64,000 nucleotides of DNA from Eumeta japonica (GCA_005406025.1 BGZK01001600.1:62001-126000), one strand, 5' to 3'. Counted from the first letter of the stretch, positions 35,840 through 49,099 are shown. Notes: a model not told the origin generated them from the letters alone. Translations and numbers: made by a program.

Positions 35840-36130
35840 CATAATAACGAACTTTGCAGTGCCCTTTAAAAATAAATCATCCACCTAACCCTATAATATT
35901 GCGAGATATTGACCCTGGTGTTTCTTATGAAAATAACAATAAATATCACGGCAATTTTATGACGCCGGTTACGCACTTAACGCGTTTAAGAGCCACTTAT
36001 AATGATAAAATGCCCAGCGAGATGATAAAACATTTGTATGGGCAGTAACAGAGCTTCGCCCGGGTTAATGTTGAGTTCAATTCAGCCGGATTCGAGATTA
36101 TCGAAAGCTTTTGCGTAAAGCACTGCGCCG
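35840..36130. other. GC-richer patch with Hox-like sites, possible enhancer
   Basis: Repeat-free. TTTTATGACGCCGG (about 35956), ACTTATAATGATAAAATGCC and GTAATCATAATAACG carry TTTATG and ATAA/TAAT cores of homeodomain sites. A frame of 64 codons (35854-36048, starting at a non-ATG codon) is open but has no domain. Regulatory DNA is the more likely reading. Confidence 0.25.
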
Positions 36131-37213
36131 TCAGACATTCTCACATTTTAAATCATTGTTTTGTGAGCTTATGGCTATTTATATCTGACAGTTCATGCTG
36201 GATTAATTATGATGATATTATTTCCTTTTCATAGTAATAATCACAAATGTCGTGATTTTCTGTGCAAATAATAGTTTGAGCATCACACGTTATGTCTTCT
36301 AATTTAGTTGTGATCTTGTGAAGCTTGGTAGCGTGATCAACATTTTTGTTTTGGTTTTTTGGCAAGTTTGTGATCACATATTCCCTAAAAATTAATACAA
36401 AGTTAGATTTTTCATGATTTTAAAAAGAAAGCGTGATTTTAAAATTACTATTTAAATTTCTTCAGGCTACTCTACAGTGGCACACGCAGAGTGCTGGATG
36501 AAATAGGAAAAACCGGCAAAGTGTAAGTCAGGGCACTCGCATTGTAGGGTCTCGTAGTTTTCCTTTGCAGTATTCAAACTTAAAAGGAGGCTTTTTGTAT
36601 GGTATTTTGAATATATTAATTGAGTTCACAGTTTGATGGCTAATAACGTCTGAAACAGGTTCACATAAGACGCATAAGGATTTTATGATTTTATATTGCC
36701 AAAATTTTAGGTGGTTCATAAACTTATATTTACTACCAATTTCACACAACCGACAACGTCCTTAAAATAATTTTTCATGGAATTTATATGAAATTTCGCT
36801 TTTTATTTGGTCAAGTATATTTTACAAATTGGTCAATTATTACTTGTTAGCATATAAAACTTACTTAGTTGTGATGGTATTCATTCTAACTTCATTATAC
36901 ATGCGGTTGTCATTAAGTTTTTCACATATCCATTTAGCTGGCAGGGAGAAGAGGGACACTTGATTTTAACAAAAATTAGCAATTTAAAGCTTAATTTTTC
37001 TAAATCGAAATGGTTTTTATGCGCACAAATTCTCTTATAAGCTATCGAATGATATTCTACACCAAGGGACAGACTAGAAAAAAAAGTCGTACCACATGTA
37101 TATAAGGTCCTCTAAATCGACGTGATTGATGCGTATACACATATCAAATTACAGATATTTAGTATTAAGAGTCTCCAAGCTAAACCTTAGATAGATAGAC
37201 AGTCAAAAACTCG
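36131..37213. other. No feature recognised
   Basis: AT-rich DNA with no recognisable frame; 36528-36749 (-) is open but featureless. Confidence 0.45.
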
Positions 37214-37756
37214 TTGTCTGTAAAGTCGGTTTACGGACGGTAGTTTGACGTGACAACGTCAAACATTACAGTAATAAAATATACAGAACGACACAAGGAG
37301 AAAAGTTAATTGTTTATACTATCAATTATATGAATCTTTATTATTTTTCAGTCAATTGTAACATAACCTATCATTACTGCTCTCGTCGACCGAGGCTACA
37401 TTTTAAATAATAAATAATAAAAAATAAAATAAATATTAATGAAAAGATTTAACACATAAGCTTGAACAATGAGATTTTTAAATGCAAGATTTACTTACCA
37501 TTATTGTGGCAATATTAAACACATATGAAAATCACAATAACATTTCACTTCACTTTATAAACATTTGACGAAAACAGTTCACGTGTATCTTTTGTGCTAG
37601 GCTGATCAAGTAGGGGGAAATAGATGCAGCACGAAACGAACTGAGCCGACCACTCGAGCCTCGCTTACGGAACGGGACTTCGAGCGTAACGGGACAATGA
37701 CGTCAACTTTTCGTGCATGAAGCCCGATATATCGGGTTATTAGACGTTGTCACGTC
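37214..37756 (+). repeat. Dispersed repeat with inverted GACGTGACAACGTC arms, copy 1
   Basis: The left end is TTGTCTGTAAAGTCGGTTTA, CGGACG, then TTTGACGTGACAACGTC (37214-37260). The right end is GACGTTGTCACGTC (37743-37756), the exact inverse of the left inner arm. Copy 2 at 45.37-46.20 kb shares both ends and the inner blocks AACAGTTCACGTGTA, TTTTTCGTGC/CTTTTCGTGC and the GC-rich patch. No coding frame. Probably a non-autonomous DNA element; its class is unknown to me. Confidence 0.65.
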
Positions 37757-37850
37757 AAAAAAGCAAAACACAGACAGACGGACGGACGAGTGTACAGGCG
37801 TGGAGAAACTATAGGGTTCCTACGTTGACTACGTAACCTTAAAAACAACT
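37757..37850 (+). repeat. Degenerate GGTTCC-type repeat tail
   Basis: ACAGACAGACGGACGGACG followed by TATAGGGTTCCTACGTTGAC, then TACGTAACCTTAAAAA, has the layout of the tail at 23.1-23.3 kb. It directly follows the inverted-arm repeat. Confidence 0.45.
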
Positions 37851-37992
37851 ATCAATCACGCTTTTGAAGTTATACTTCTTTGGCACATTATGAGGTGAAT
37901 TTGTGAGCTGCGCACAAACGACATGATGAAGTTAGCCACAGAATAGAAATAATAAAAAATATATTTTCAACACTGAATATAGTTACAATACT

Positions 37993-38052
37993 GAGTGTTC
38001 ATACTATATATTACATAGTACAGAGTGTTCATGCTATATATTACATAGTACT
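37993..38052. repeat. 30-bp tandem duplication
   Basis: GAGTGTTCATACTATATATT, then ACATAGTACA, at 37993 is repeated at 38023 with one or two changes. Recent by its near identity. Confidence 0.8.
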
Positions 38053-39770
38053 TATATTCATAACCCAGTTCTTGCAAATATAGTATTCATATGAATAATC
38101 AATTTTGAGTATTAATTTTCTATAATTATTATTTTTTGTTCAATTTATTATATATATAAACATTATTTGTAAACTTTTAACATTGTGTTGTGAAAAATTG
38201 TGAAAATTTGAAGTGTTTTAAATATTAGAGGTTAACCATGTAAGTATAGTATAGATATATTTCTAACGAACTTATTATTTTTCTAACAAATAATTGAATA
38301 ATAAGTACACACTCTTTTTAAATGTATTTGACTCATTCACATAATGAATAATGATTATATATTTGTACTGTATTGTTATATTGTTACGTTAATAAAACAT
38401 TTTCAATTAAACAAAATCGTTTTGATTGATTTTAATATTTATTGTCGATTACTACTGCATTTGAGTTATTTTAAATATTATTCATACATAAAGTTATAAC
38501 TTCTAACGCGTGTACATAAGTACACACACTCTTTTTTTTAAATATGACACAAAATTAATATTCATAATACATATATCATGCAAACTTATTGTGTAAGTGT
38601 TGATTTAAAATAGCTGTTTTAATTTAGCGAACATTTCCTGTACTAGAAGCACTGACGTCTATCAGTACCTATTTTGACAAAACTTGACCCGAGCGACAAA
38701 TTAAGAAAACTAAAATAAAAAAAATACTAAAGTTCGAATACCAAAAATTACCATTACTCCAATGGTTTACAAACTCAGAACTTCTGTTGTCCAAGGCTGA
38801 CGCCCGCTAAGCCGGGAGCATTAGGGAGTAACGATATCTTTATATATCACTTTACCGCTTAAAGTATTAAGGGATAATATTCTACAACAATAACACAGCG
38901 ATCTGTCAGTGGAGAGGACGAGCGCTGATCTTTTTACGTACTTTAAGCACATCTCTTGACTTTACGGATTAACCTAATTTCACTTTGAAAGTTCCCGTCG
39001 GCCACGCTCAACGCTTTGTTATTGAATGTAATAATACATTTGTAGTAGATTCTGCGCGATTAAAGGATTCGAATTCACATTTAGTATTCACTTGTAGTGT
39101 GTATGAATATGTCTGTTTATAAATAATAACGCTAAGCCATAATCATTGTTTAATAGTTAATTAGGCAAGAGTTGATAGTATGTAGGGCATTTAACAGGCA
39201 AAACTTTTTTCAAATCTAAAAGCATACATTTAATTAGAAATCATACCCCAAATAATTTTAGTTAATAACAAATTTATTGAATTTCAAGAATTGTTTTCCG
39301 CTTTTTAATAAAATCGACTCGTATCAGTAGCAAATAATATATCCCATACGTAAATAGTTTTATATTTGCATTTATGGAATATTCAATACGTTAGCCATTA
39401 ATTTTTTTTTAATTATCCGTTTCCTGTCTAACCTCTGCGTGTATTAAATTTTAACGATGTTTGTTCCCGAGCCCCTTTCAGCTCTCGATGTCTATCTCAG
39501 TAGTGTTCTCCATTTCAGTACACGTCACGATTTATCGGTTCGTGAAAATATTGATTGCCAAAGCAATTTAGGCTTACATAAGAATAACGCAAATGAACAC
39601 TACCTTCGTCTTTACAGTTCAGTGATCATTGCTTCTAAATGAAACGCCTAATTTGTGTACAGGTAATTAAGAGCACGTTTTTTTTTTAGCTTTTTATTCA
39701 GAAGTCAGGATTTAGTTGTTTTTTTTTTTTTATTTTGTTAAATCTCCAATATTTCGTATCTATATGATAA
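38053..39770. other. No gene recognised
   Basis: AT-rich; 38790-39060 is somewhat GC-richer (GCTGACGCCCGCTAAGCCGG) without motif or frame of note. The frame 39457-39642 (+) has no recognisable domain. Confidence 0.4.
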
Positions 39771-40143
39771 TCTCTCCGCGGGCGCGCGCTTTGAAATTTT
39801 TCTTTATTTTCATTAACAACACAAAATCGAAAGATCTAAGCTAAACAGGAGAAGCGTTTCAATCGCTCTCGGCTTATGAATATTCAATACGCAGGTAGCC
39901 GTATCATGCGAATACAATTAACCGTATGCGAGGATGTCTGCGCATAAATACAACACCCGCACACCGCTTACACAAGCAGACACACACACACACACGAACA
40001 CACATAAAAACACATTCACACGCATACCAACACACACACCGCCGCGTTACGTAACACTACAGCCTGTTCACGTTTGGATCACGTCACTGTCTGAATCTTT
40101 GGCTGACGCGATCAAACTGACTCTACAACACCTTCGTAAATAG
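39771..40143. other. GC-richer island followed by a CA-rich simple repeat
   Basis: CTCCGCGGGCGCGCGC (about 39774) leads into repeat-free sequence with CATTAACAAC and GCGCATAAATACAACACC. From about 39958 to 40041 it becomes an imperfect (CA)n microsatellite. The open frame across the CA tract (39934-40143) is a composition artefact. Confidence 0.4.
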
Positions 40144-43100
40144 TACAAATATTTTAAGCAGGTCTTTTTGGTGTGTATTTTTGGTGCGTGTATTTATTAT
40201 TGATTTGTGACACCTATTGAATATAATATTAACACAAGGTTGTAATGTCAACGCGATTCGTACTTAAATACTTCGTTATTATGAAATAAAATAAGAGACC
40301 GTCAGGCGTCCCGCTCGCTTGACGCAACTCGGTTCACCCATGTCACCGCATTATTTGCTGCCTTTTTACCTTAATGTCCCTTAAAAATAATTAATGGCAT
40401 TGGATTGAAATACAAAGCAGGTCATGTGTTGAAATACTATGATCTACAGATAACCAAAAAAAAAAATAGAATGTGTTGGAGATTTTATTATTATACCCAC
40501 TTAAAAATCAACCGGTAGACAGATGAAATATATTCACAGTTGTACACCGCTAGAATACCATACTTGATGTAATTTAGAAGTTTATTTAACGTAATAAAAT
40601 AACTTTTAAATTAATAAAATTAATTTAAAGACCTATTTAAATAATTAGCTGCTTCGGGACTCGGTCCCAGCTAAAGTTGTATGCCCTTAAAAGAAAAACA
40701 TATTCTTTCGACTCAACACTTCACATTTTATACTAATGTTTATAGACTTTTTTGTTTATAAGAATGAACAGGAACAGAGAGCATCCGCTTTACTGATGTC
40801 GGTTAAAATTTGTCATCTAAGTTTATATGATTAATGACCATCAAGGAACATTTTTGAGACACAAAATTAAAACTGGAATATTTATTATCTTATAGTACGT
40901 TAAAAATATTTTTGAAGCAAAATTTCAATGGTTGCGAATTCTCACAACATTCATAACGCGAGGCACAGCTCCTCTTCGCCTAGAGAATATTAATAAAAAT
41001 CTGATAAAACCAAATGCCTTAAGCGCTCGTGCCATATGTATGTTAATTACATATGAGCTTTCCACCAAAAATCCTATTTTTTATTTTCAAATAGTTTTAC
41101 ATCAAATTTGAATCGAAAAAAGGGTAGGTAATTTCATATTTATTAGACATTATAACGCAAAATAAACAACTTCACGCTCAATCTCAACATCTATTTTAGA
41201 TATTCATGCGAAATGATGGATCAAAACATGAATAACTGCCAGTTAAAAAATTCAATTACTGCTAATCGGTACTATATCAAGCTGTGATTTTTAATACAGT
41301 TATTACCAGTCGATTAGTGGTGAGATTTAAAATGAAGTTAAGTTTATAAGTTAAATAGTTTTTTTTAGTTATCGTGGTCACACCTAGTGTAGACGGGCTT
41401 TTCAGGCGACAGTAGAAGCGTACCTACGCTCGCGCTTAAGGCATGGAATTCACGCTGGCGCTATGCATGATCGACAATTTACACGAATTGAGATTGTGGT
41501 GAATTTGCTGCAGCGCTCGCGTTGCACTATGATGCTTTCATGCACCGACGGAACAAAGGAAAGTAAGTTTTTTGATTCTGAAGGTAACATGAACAAGGAC
41601 TCGACAATGTAGCTCACGAGAATTCAAATCGACGAGCCTGCTGACCGCTATCACTGTTAATGCTACAATTTACAATATAACGCACAATAAATTAAACTAT
41701 TCCTTACAGAGTTTTTGACGATTTATGCATCACATGTCGAACAAAATATTGACTTATTATTGTTTTAATTGTTTTTCTGGGAACAAAGTATAACAAGTAT
41801 AACAAAGAAATTGTCACGCCGCAAAATTGAGGTGCTTTTAAGCTACTAGTATACTGAAAAAAATATTTCTAACCAAGTTCGAACTTGGCTTGATTAAAAA
41901 CATTTTGTTGCAATAACTGAGTAATTTGTTGTATTAATAAGTAATGTGTATAATTTGACCAATCGAATCAATGGGACTAATATATAGGTTGGTTAAGGCA
42001 AACAAAATATTGACTCGCTCAAAATTAACAATGAAAATTCATTGTGTTATTCAAACTTATGGTTGGAATGGCCATTTTTTTTTTCACTGTACGTAAACAA
42101 TAATTTATATAATTTCTATGTAATAATCTATTGTCTTAAGTAGATCCATAAAGTTATAATGAATTAAATTTAAGACGCCAAAAATTTAAGGTCGGAAAAA
42201 AACTTAATCCAAGTAAAATAATATTTTTCGGTAAATAAAATAACCACACAAATGACATGGTGAAAATAGTTTATTGGAATTATGATCAACTATTTGTAAG
42301 AGGTACATACGATAACTTTTTTAGTGAAAGAAGACATTCACAGAACGACGCTTTTGAAAGGAGAAAATTTTGCACATTTGCAATTTCATTTTTCATTCAG
42401 TATTAATTTTTCCATAGGAATATATAACTTCAATTATTGATTGAAAACAGCATGTATTTGTTCGTCTCGATCACTCGACGAACAAACGCTTTCCTATACA
42501 CAAACCAGCGGGCGCCTAACCGGCTGGCAGCGTTTGTCAATTTTACCCTCGCAGATCAGGTAGACACGTTGTTCTTCGGTTTCATTTCATAATTGCTCAT
42601 CAATCAAATTAAGCCGATGAACACGATTCTCAGAGATTTTAATACGTACCCTGTGGCGCATGTAAACTCACATCAAAGTCTGTAAAGATTCATGACCAAA
42701 ATAATGAATAGTCTAGATTAAATTTCTTATCCCATTTTTTCTTATAATGTCATAGTTTTGGTTGACTGTTTTCTCGAAGCGACACTGTCTAAATTAAGCG
42801 CGATATTTTGAAAGCTTTATTTATGATCAGTACAAGGATATTAAGTTGCATTGCTGTTTTTTGCTTTTAGAATTTATCACTTCTGACTACTTTGAACTAG
42901 TAAATTTAACACCTTAATAGGATCTAAGTCAAACATTTTTATCCGTCTGACCATAATTATTTAATTCAAAAACTGCAGATGCTATTAAAACTAAAAATAT
43001 TTGTAAATACTGGTCTGGAAATCACCATAAACTATTTTTCGTCTATCTAAAATACCCTATTGCTACGGAAAAATGCTCGTCAAAGTAACTCTCACAGAAA

Positions 43101-43432
43101 AGTACGCCAATTCTGGTAATTTTTTTTGTTTACAATAGCAATGTTTTTATTTAAAATATGACCTACAATTTTCAGCGAAGAAATATTCCATTGCTGAAGG
43201 AAAATATTTGTTATGATTCTTGATAACCTGGTAGATGTGACTATCTACCTTTTCCTGAGGATGTACTGATCTGGCATGAGACTTACGTTAAAATAATATT
43301 ATAACTATTCAACTATCCATCGATCTATTTTATAATTCCCCCGGCGACAGCGATTCCAAAACACAACTAATTATTGTAAATTTCCAATGGACAAGAACGC
43401 ATAATGTTTACTTAATCTTATAATTCATTTGT
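40144..43432. other. No gene recognised; GC-richer patch at 41.38-41.60 kb
   Basis: Mostly AT-rich. The patch (GTAGACGGGCTTTTCAGGCG, CACGCTGGCGCTATGCATG, GCAGCGCTCGCGTTGCAC) is free of known repeat ends. 42480-42560 is another small GC-richer stretch. None has protein similarity. Confidence 0.4.
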
Positions 43433-43590
43433 GCATTGGGGGCTTAATGGCTAATTGTATTGCTTTTAAACCAGAAAGTGCCTGGTTCTATAACACGAGC
43501 GAATTGATCAATGAGTTTTAAATAAACTCATACCCAGTCGCTTCGGGCCTCGAAGAACATGCAGTAGTAGACTGAACAAAATGTAACACA
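43433..43590 (+). mobile_element. tRNA-derived SINE or tRNA pseudogene, diverged
   Basis: After GCATTGGGGGCTTAATGG the sequence TGGCTAATTGT (43448) resembles an A box (TRGCNNAGTGG), and GGTTCTATAAC (43484) resembles a B box (GGTTCGANNCC). GCGAATTGATCAATGAGTTT (43499 on) matches the SINE at 29.9-30.1 kb. The tRNA-like part is about 12 bp shorter than in that copy. The 3' limit is uncertain. Confidence 0.55.
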
Positions 43591-44487
43591 ACACGATTGT
43601 AAATACGCATCTCATTAAATTATTTACATCTTTCTTATTCAATAGGAATGCATTTAAGTAGTAATAAATTCAAATTTATAATTTATTTTGTTTTTGAGAG
43701 ATTTTTTAAAACCGTTATTATTGTTACTGTTTTTATTATAACTAGAGTCTTAGCTACTGAAGCAAGTGACATAACATTAGAGAAAAACAAAATTACTTCA
43801 CCGGAATCAAATGGTAAATGCCTTTAGCGCTAAATTCGTTTTGCTAACGCAACCATAGCCTCCTGCATTGGCGTTTACGAATTCAGCGTTCTCAAAAGCT
43901 GCATAATAAATTGTTTTATCTCACCTCGTGATTCAGAAATTATTTAAAAAAAATGGAATCCTGCCAAGTTTTTCTAGGATCAGATGGCGTTCATTTCGTT
44001 TTTTCATTACTATGCTCTCTTTTGCTCATGGTAGTGTAGTATACACGTTTTAATTTTTTGCATTGTCGAAACTGAAAAAATGTGACCGAGCAAATATTAA
44101 CTTTAGACAAAAAAAGAGACGGAACATCTCCGGATTTTATTATGGAGCTCTCATGCTCTGCTCAATGATTTATTATTGATTGAATAATTTACAGATTATT
44201 AAGCATCCGATCCCTGTGTAAGGCCTGACGAGCAGAATCACCCAAGTGCCTACACGTTTTAACCGATTGTAACACAAATACATATGCTTCATGATTATCG
44301 CAGTAAAACAAAAAAAATATGAACAAAATTCGTGTATTGAGAGGAATTGCAAAATACTAAATTTCAACTCTATTATTTTTTTGTATCATTTACCAGCTTT
44401 CAATCTGTACTAAGCTTTATTACCACAAACCACGGATTATTTCACATATAAGCGCTTAAATCCACACCGTACTAAATTTAATATGTA
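43591..44487. other. No gene recognised
   Basis: AT-rich. An imperfect inverted pair (AGCGCTAAATTCGT near 43826 with ACGAATTCAGCG near 43878) forms a hairpin-like structure. The frame 44173-44367 (-) has no motif. Confidence 0.4.
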
Positions 44488-44700
44488 CTAGGTGGCGTTC
44501 CACAGCCGTGGTTCCACAGTCGCGGTTTAAAATGTAAAATTTAAATTTCAATTGAAGGCCACTTTTAATGAACACTTTGAAAAACATGTGTTAAAGTGTT
44601 ACATTATATATGTACTGCTATATTATTTCTTAAGAAATAACATTTAATCCTTTTACAACCGTTGATATTATCTAAGAGATAAACACTATATAAAGAAACG
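44488..44700 (-). mobile_element. Possible Helitron 3' end
   Basis: Host A at 44487 is followed by CTAGGTGGCGTTCCACAGCC, then GTGG. On the minus strand this ends in CTAG-T, with the hairpin CCAC-GGCT-GTGG about 12 bases before the end. The body downstream is AT-rich and the 5' end was not found. Confidence 0.45.
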
Positions 44701-44739
44701 CTGACCACACTAGAACGATTTGCAATTGACGTGTACATT

Positions 44740-45100
44740 TTCACAAAGGAACCGCAAAGAGCCGAATTAAACCAACGAGTCCCCGAACCTTAACAATAAG
44801 TGACGCAGTTATAACCATATTCCTGTAAGTTTCCGAAATCAATTCGAGCGGGACAACCCATAAAACTAAGTTGTCCCACCCTTTTTATGGCAGTGACTCA
44901 AAACTCGGTAAAAACAAGAACATTCACCGACGCGAAGGCCGTTCCGGAAACTTTCTGTTTGCATTACGGAGCCAAAGGGACAGGGAAAAACTATAAAACA
45001 GCAATTCAGGTGATCGAATAAAACACTGTTACTGTTTCAATAACGATCCGAGGCGCAGCAGCGATTTCACACGGCTTTGCCCGAAGTGAAAGTTAGTTTC
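44740..45100. other. GC-richer patch, possible conserved noncoding element
   Basis: Repeat-free. GGGACAACCCATAAAACTAA followed by GTTGTCCC (44852-44879) is a perfect 8-bp hairpin whose loop holds CCATAAAA, a posterior Hox-type core; CTTTTTATGGCAG follows. The stretch also has GACGCGAAGGCCGTTCCGG. No coding frame. Confidence 0.25.
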
Positions 45101-45367
45101 ATAGCTATGTTGTTCTGCGTGTGAAGTGATTGTTTAGAGCTGTGTGCCTGTTGCTTATATAACACTGTTTCTGAGAAATGCCCTTAATGACCCTTACTTT
45201 CGGATGGAAAGGTTTGAAATCATAAGTAGAGCTACTGGTGACTGTTGCCAATAATGAGTTCTTGAGTTGATACTGATTGTAATCATTTGGTACGTTGTCA
45301 TTAGAATAGTGAAATGAAAACTTTTGTGTATTAAGCACAACTATTGTTTTTCTATTAAAAAAAATGT
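45101..45367. other. No feature recognised
   Basis: The minus-strand frame 45338-45105 (77 codons) is open but shows no domain or signal. Confidence 0.4.
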
Positions 45368-46197
45368 TTGTCTGTAAAGTCGGGTTACGGACGACAATTT
45401 TACGTGATAACGTCGTAAGAAAACATTGATGAAAAATTGCATACTTTTATGAATTGAATTGAATTATTATCACTGAATTATCGTTATTTGTTTAATACAA
45501 AAAAGGAGCTAATTGAAAATTACAATTTTTCCGATAAATTAACATTTATTTGCACTCGTTAATTCAAATATTTTTTTACTCAAATTATACAGATTAATTC
45601 GAAGTACCAATGTGCTATTAACAATTTATTGACAACTTATATATATGTGTAATATTTAAAATCCACCATTATGCGTTATTCTGTTAAGGATAGGACGATG
45701 ATAGGAAAAGTAGAAAATCAAGGGGAGTGTTTCAAGTGTATAATAAATTCACTTAACTTTATGAACAGTTGACAAAACAGTTCACGTGTAGGTTGTGTGC
45801 GGCCGCTGTCCCTCTTCTACTCGGACGCATCAGCCGATGCAGTGGAAGAGATATAAATGTAGTATGGTAACATTAGGGGAATAAACAAAAGAAGTGGAGC
45901 ATGTTCGTTCTTTGAATTTATTAGCAAGTGTACATTCATATTGCCATATCTGATTTAATAAATTGTGACAAACTAGAAGTAAGTCAATTAAAGAATATTT
46001 AAAAGAAAATCCACCTTTTATTTAACAACTATAATATAATAGATGCGTTACAAGCCGAACGTTTAGGCCGATCGTGCCTCTCTATCGTTTGTTCCGCGCT
46101 CTCGGTTGCACGCTTGGCTCAGGCGGAACCTGACAATGAGTCATGCTTTTTCGTGCGTGCAGTCGGCGTTCATCGATTTACAAGACGTTATCACGTC
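45368..46197 (+). repeat. Dispersed repeat with inverted ACGTGATAACGTC arms, copy 2
   Basis: Left end TTGTCTGTAAAGTCGGGTTA, CGGACG, then TTTTACGTGATAACGTC (45368-45414). Right end GACGTTATCACGTC (46184-46197) inverts the left inner arm except for the first base pair. Inner blocks AACAGTTCACGTGTA, GCTTTTTCGTGCGTGC and the GC-rich TTGTTCCGCGCTCTCGG patch match copy 1 at 37.2 kb. It is about 290 bp longer than copy 1. No coding frame. Confidence 0.65.
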
Positions 46198-47655
46198 AAA
46201 AATAGATTGGAAACAACATGGACTTGTGAATTATTCCGCAATATTACGAATCGGTTGCATTAATCAATGGATAAGAATACACATTAATGCATACGTTGCA
46301 AATAAGTTGTTTTTACCATCTACTTCATCAAATTTACATTAAATGTTAACCATTATTATTTTAGTTCTTATGTATATTTGATTGTAACATCCAGTTACCA
46401 TTTTTCTGACCTATGTAGAAATTCTTTTGTCTTTTAAACAGACATTATTTTAACATTTATATACATTATGTGTATTATATTTTAAATAAATAAATATATA
46501 TATATATACTTACAATGTACTGTAGACTACTTTAGACTCAACGTCTCTCACGTGTCAAAATTTAAGCACATTATCTGGTTTCTTGTATTGGATCATACAC
46601 ATTTCTCTTAATATATATTTAAAATAATATAACTTTCTATATATCTTTCTTTTCTATATATCGGTAATATGTTAAATACCTAGCTATTCTGTTAAATTTT
46701 TATGTAAAATAAAAATAATTCCCAAAACATGTAGAATGCAACAAGCAGAAATTAGAATACTTATTAAAATTTAGTATTACAGATTTATATTTAATGTGAA
46801 AGAAACAATGTGCTTATGCATATATCTATATAATGTCATACACGCGACAACTAAATATACATATTGCAGTATTTGAATAGTTTCTTGATCGATGTTAGGT
46901 TATAACATTTCTGGTATTTCAACAATTTAATGTAAAAATGATGAGCGGGCAAAACGAACACGAACCCGCTTAAAATATTTCAAATATCACGAATTGAGTT
47001 TCAAGTGCGCGTTAAGTTCTCTTTAGGCATCGTAAATGTGTCTGTAGTAGTGTATCATAAATATTTTCCAGCTCGTGCTCTATGAAATTCACGAGCAACG
47101 CGAATATCTGTTTTTTACGCGTAACGGTAAATATCCATATGTGCCCGCAAACCAGGTTTTAAACAAATTCAAATATCTTCTTTAATTATAAAAACAAAGT
47201 AGTAAATATGTCACGCATGACATAAACAAACACTAACAAGTTTTCTCTGAAATATTATAACCGATCAAATTACACAAACAATGAAAGCGACGCGCCTACG
47301 TGTTTTGAGGCAAGCAAGAACGAGTTCCATTCTGTTATTTATTCAAGAGAAAAGTTGTTGTGGTTTTTTATTAGTATTTTATTCATAAGTGTAGTGGTTA
47401 CAATATTTTAACAATTTTAAGTAAACATGTTTTGATGTTGTAATTTCACTTCTTACAACCAAGGGCCCGTTCAATTACTTGAATATTTGTTGTCACATCG
47501 TTTAGTAAAAATGTATTTATTTACCTTTCAGTACAATAAGGTTAAGGAAAACACTTTAAAATATCAAACTGGTCTATTTAAATATATATATATACATATA
47601 CATAATTAAATCAACACAATACGAAGAGCAAACAGAAATAAAATTACTTTTCCAA
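46198..47655. other. No feature recognised
   Basis: Strongly AT-rich DNA with (TA)n runs near 46495 and 47585. No open frame of note. Confidence 0.5.
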
Positions 47656-47960
47656 ATGAAACCTCTAAATCTAAGCTACACGCAGGCGCGGACTCGACAA
47701 CATCGCTAAACGGCGAAAATGGCCCTGATTAATTACCATTTTTTTTCCCGACGAAGCGAACGCTTTTCATGCAACTTCCCGACGCTCCACCGGCGACAAC
47801 AATGCGTTCGCTTTCCGTTTAATGAATGCCGCGAACGAGTACATTGTTGCTTTTGTTTTCGTCGATAGCGGCTTTTTTTCCTCTCCTTCTAAATACGTCA
47901 TTTCGCGAAACCTCTCTTTGCCGCTGTTCTGTGTCGTTTCGTTTCAAGTTTTGGTCTATG
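47656..47960. other. GC-richer island, possible conserved noncoding element
   Basis: Repeat-free and CpG-bearing (GCTACACGCAGGCGCGG, CGACGCTCCACCGGCGAC, GTTTAATGAATGCCGCG). It has CCTGATTAATTACC, a clear TAATTA homeodomain core. Two overlapping frames (47822-48028 and 47826-48008) are open but share no recognisable protein; the second lacks a good ATG context. Confidence 0.3.
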
Positions 47961-49099
47961 GTGAGCGACGGAAAAGTGTTTGTGGCAAGCTTTTTGATAA
48001 GACATTAATTAAAAAAAAATACCCGTGAGAGATAAAAAAAAATCATCTATTTGCGACCGCTTTATGATTTAATTGCGGAACGAATAACAGTATAATATCT
48101 TATTTTTTTTTAAAAGCAAAGTACTACATTCCTCTATTGATTTTAATTCAAAGTCTTGAATTAGTAAATATTTCAACTTTTTGGGTATAATTAAAAGAAC
48201 AGCATCAGTTTTGAACTACCTTTTCCATTATATTGGTATTAATTTTCCATTATCGTCGTTTTGATGATAAAAAATCATATAGTACTTAGGACAATAAATA
48301 ACTGAATAATATGAAATAAAATTTAAAATTAAACGTCACATTCTGAGGACACGCTAAATGAGGCCTGTCCACGTCACCACCATTTACAATTAGCTTCGAA
48401 CGGGCGGCCTCAATTGTTACAATTACACCTAAATTTACTTAACTTAGACCTCAAATCTTATTAATCTTACATTTAATGCTTAAGTAGAAGATAGAAAATA
48501 TATTGCTTTATTTGTTTTAGAAAAAGCAATTTGGTTACATATTACCTATGCATAATATTTCTAAATCGATCGATAGCCTGGTGACGCTTCACTGAATATA
48601 TTCGGGGAAAGGATTTTGACAATATTTGATTTGATTACAAATTTACCGATCATAAAAAAAAAGTTGGCTTGAGTCGAACAGTCATTTCGAAAGTAAGTCA
48701 ATATTTTGAATAACGTAGAAAATGTTTTGATTCAAGTAAATTATTTTTGAACCAACAAAACCGATTTCGTACCCTGGCTTGCTTGGTTGGAAAAATTGCT
48801 GCAATATTGAAAACAATTACGATTTTACAAAGAAAAATTATTGACTCTAGAATCACTGTTCTTGTATATAACAATAAATCAAAAGGTACCTGAAAATAAT
48901 AATGCGTATACTTGTACGTATATGTTATATATTATAAACACACATATCATATGATTTTTATTGTATAATAAAAAGTTCTCTAATCGGTAAACTGTATTTT
49001 AGTATTTGCAGATTCGTGTGTGAAATATGCCTTAACACCTTAATAATCTACTTTATCACCTTAATCTACCTTAGTACCTTTATACAAATTAATGTCGCC
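47961..49099. other. No feature recognised
   Basis: AT-rich, without repeat ends or protein similarity. Confidence 0.45.

Noticed and set aside
39934..40143. Threonine/histidine-rich frame
   Set aside because: It is translation of a CA-rich microsatellite.
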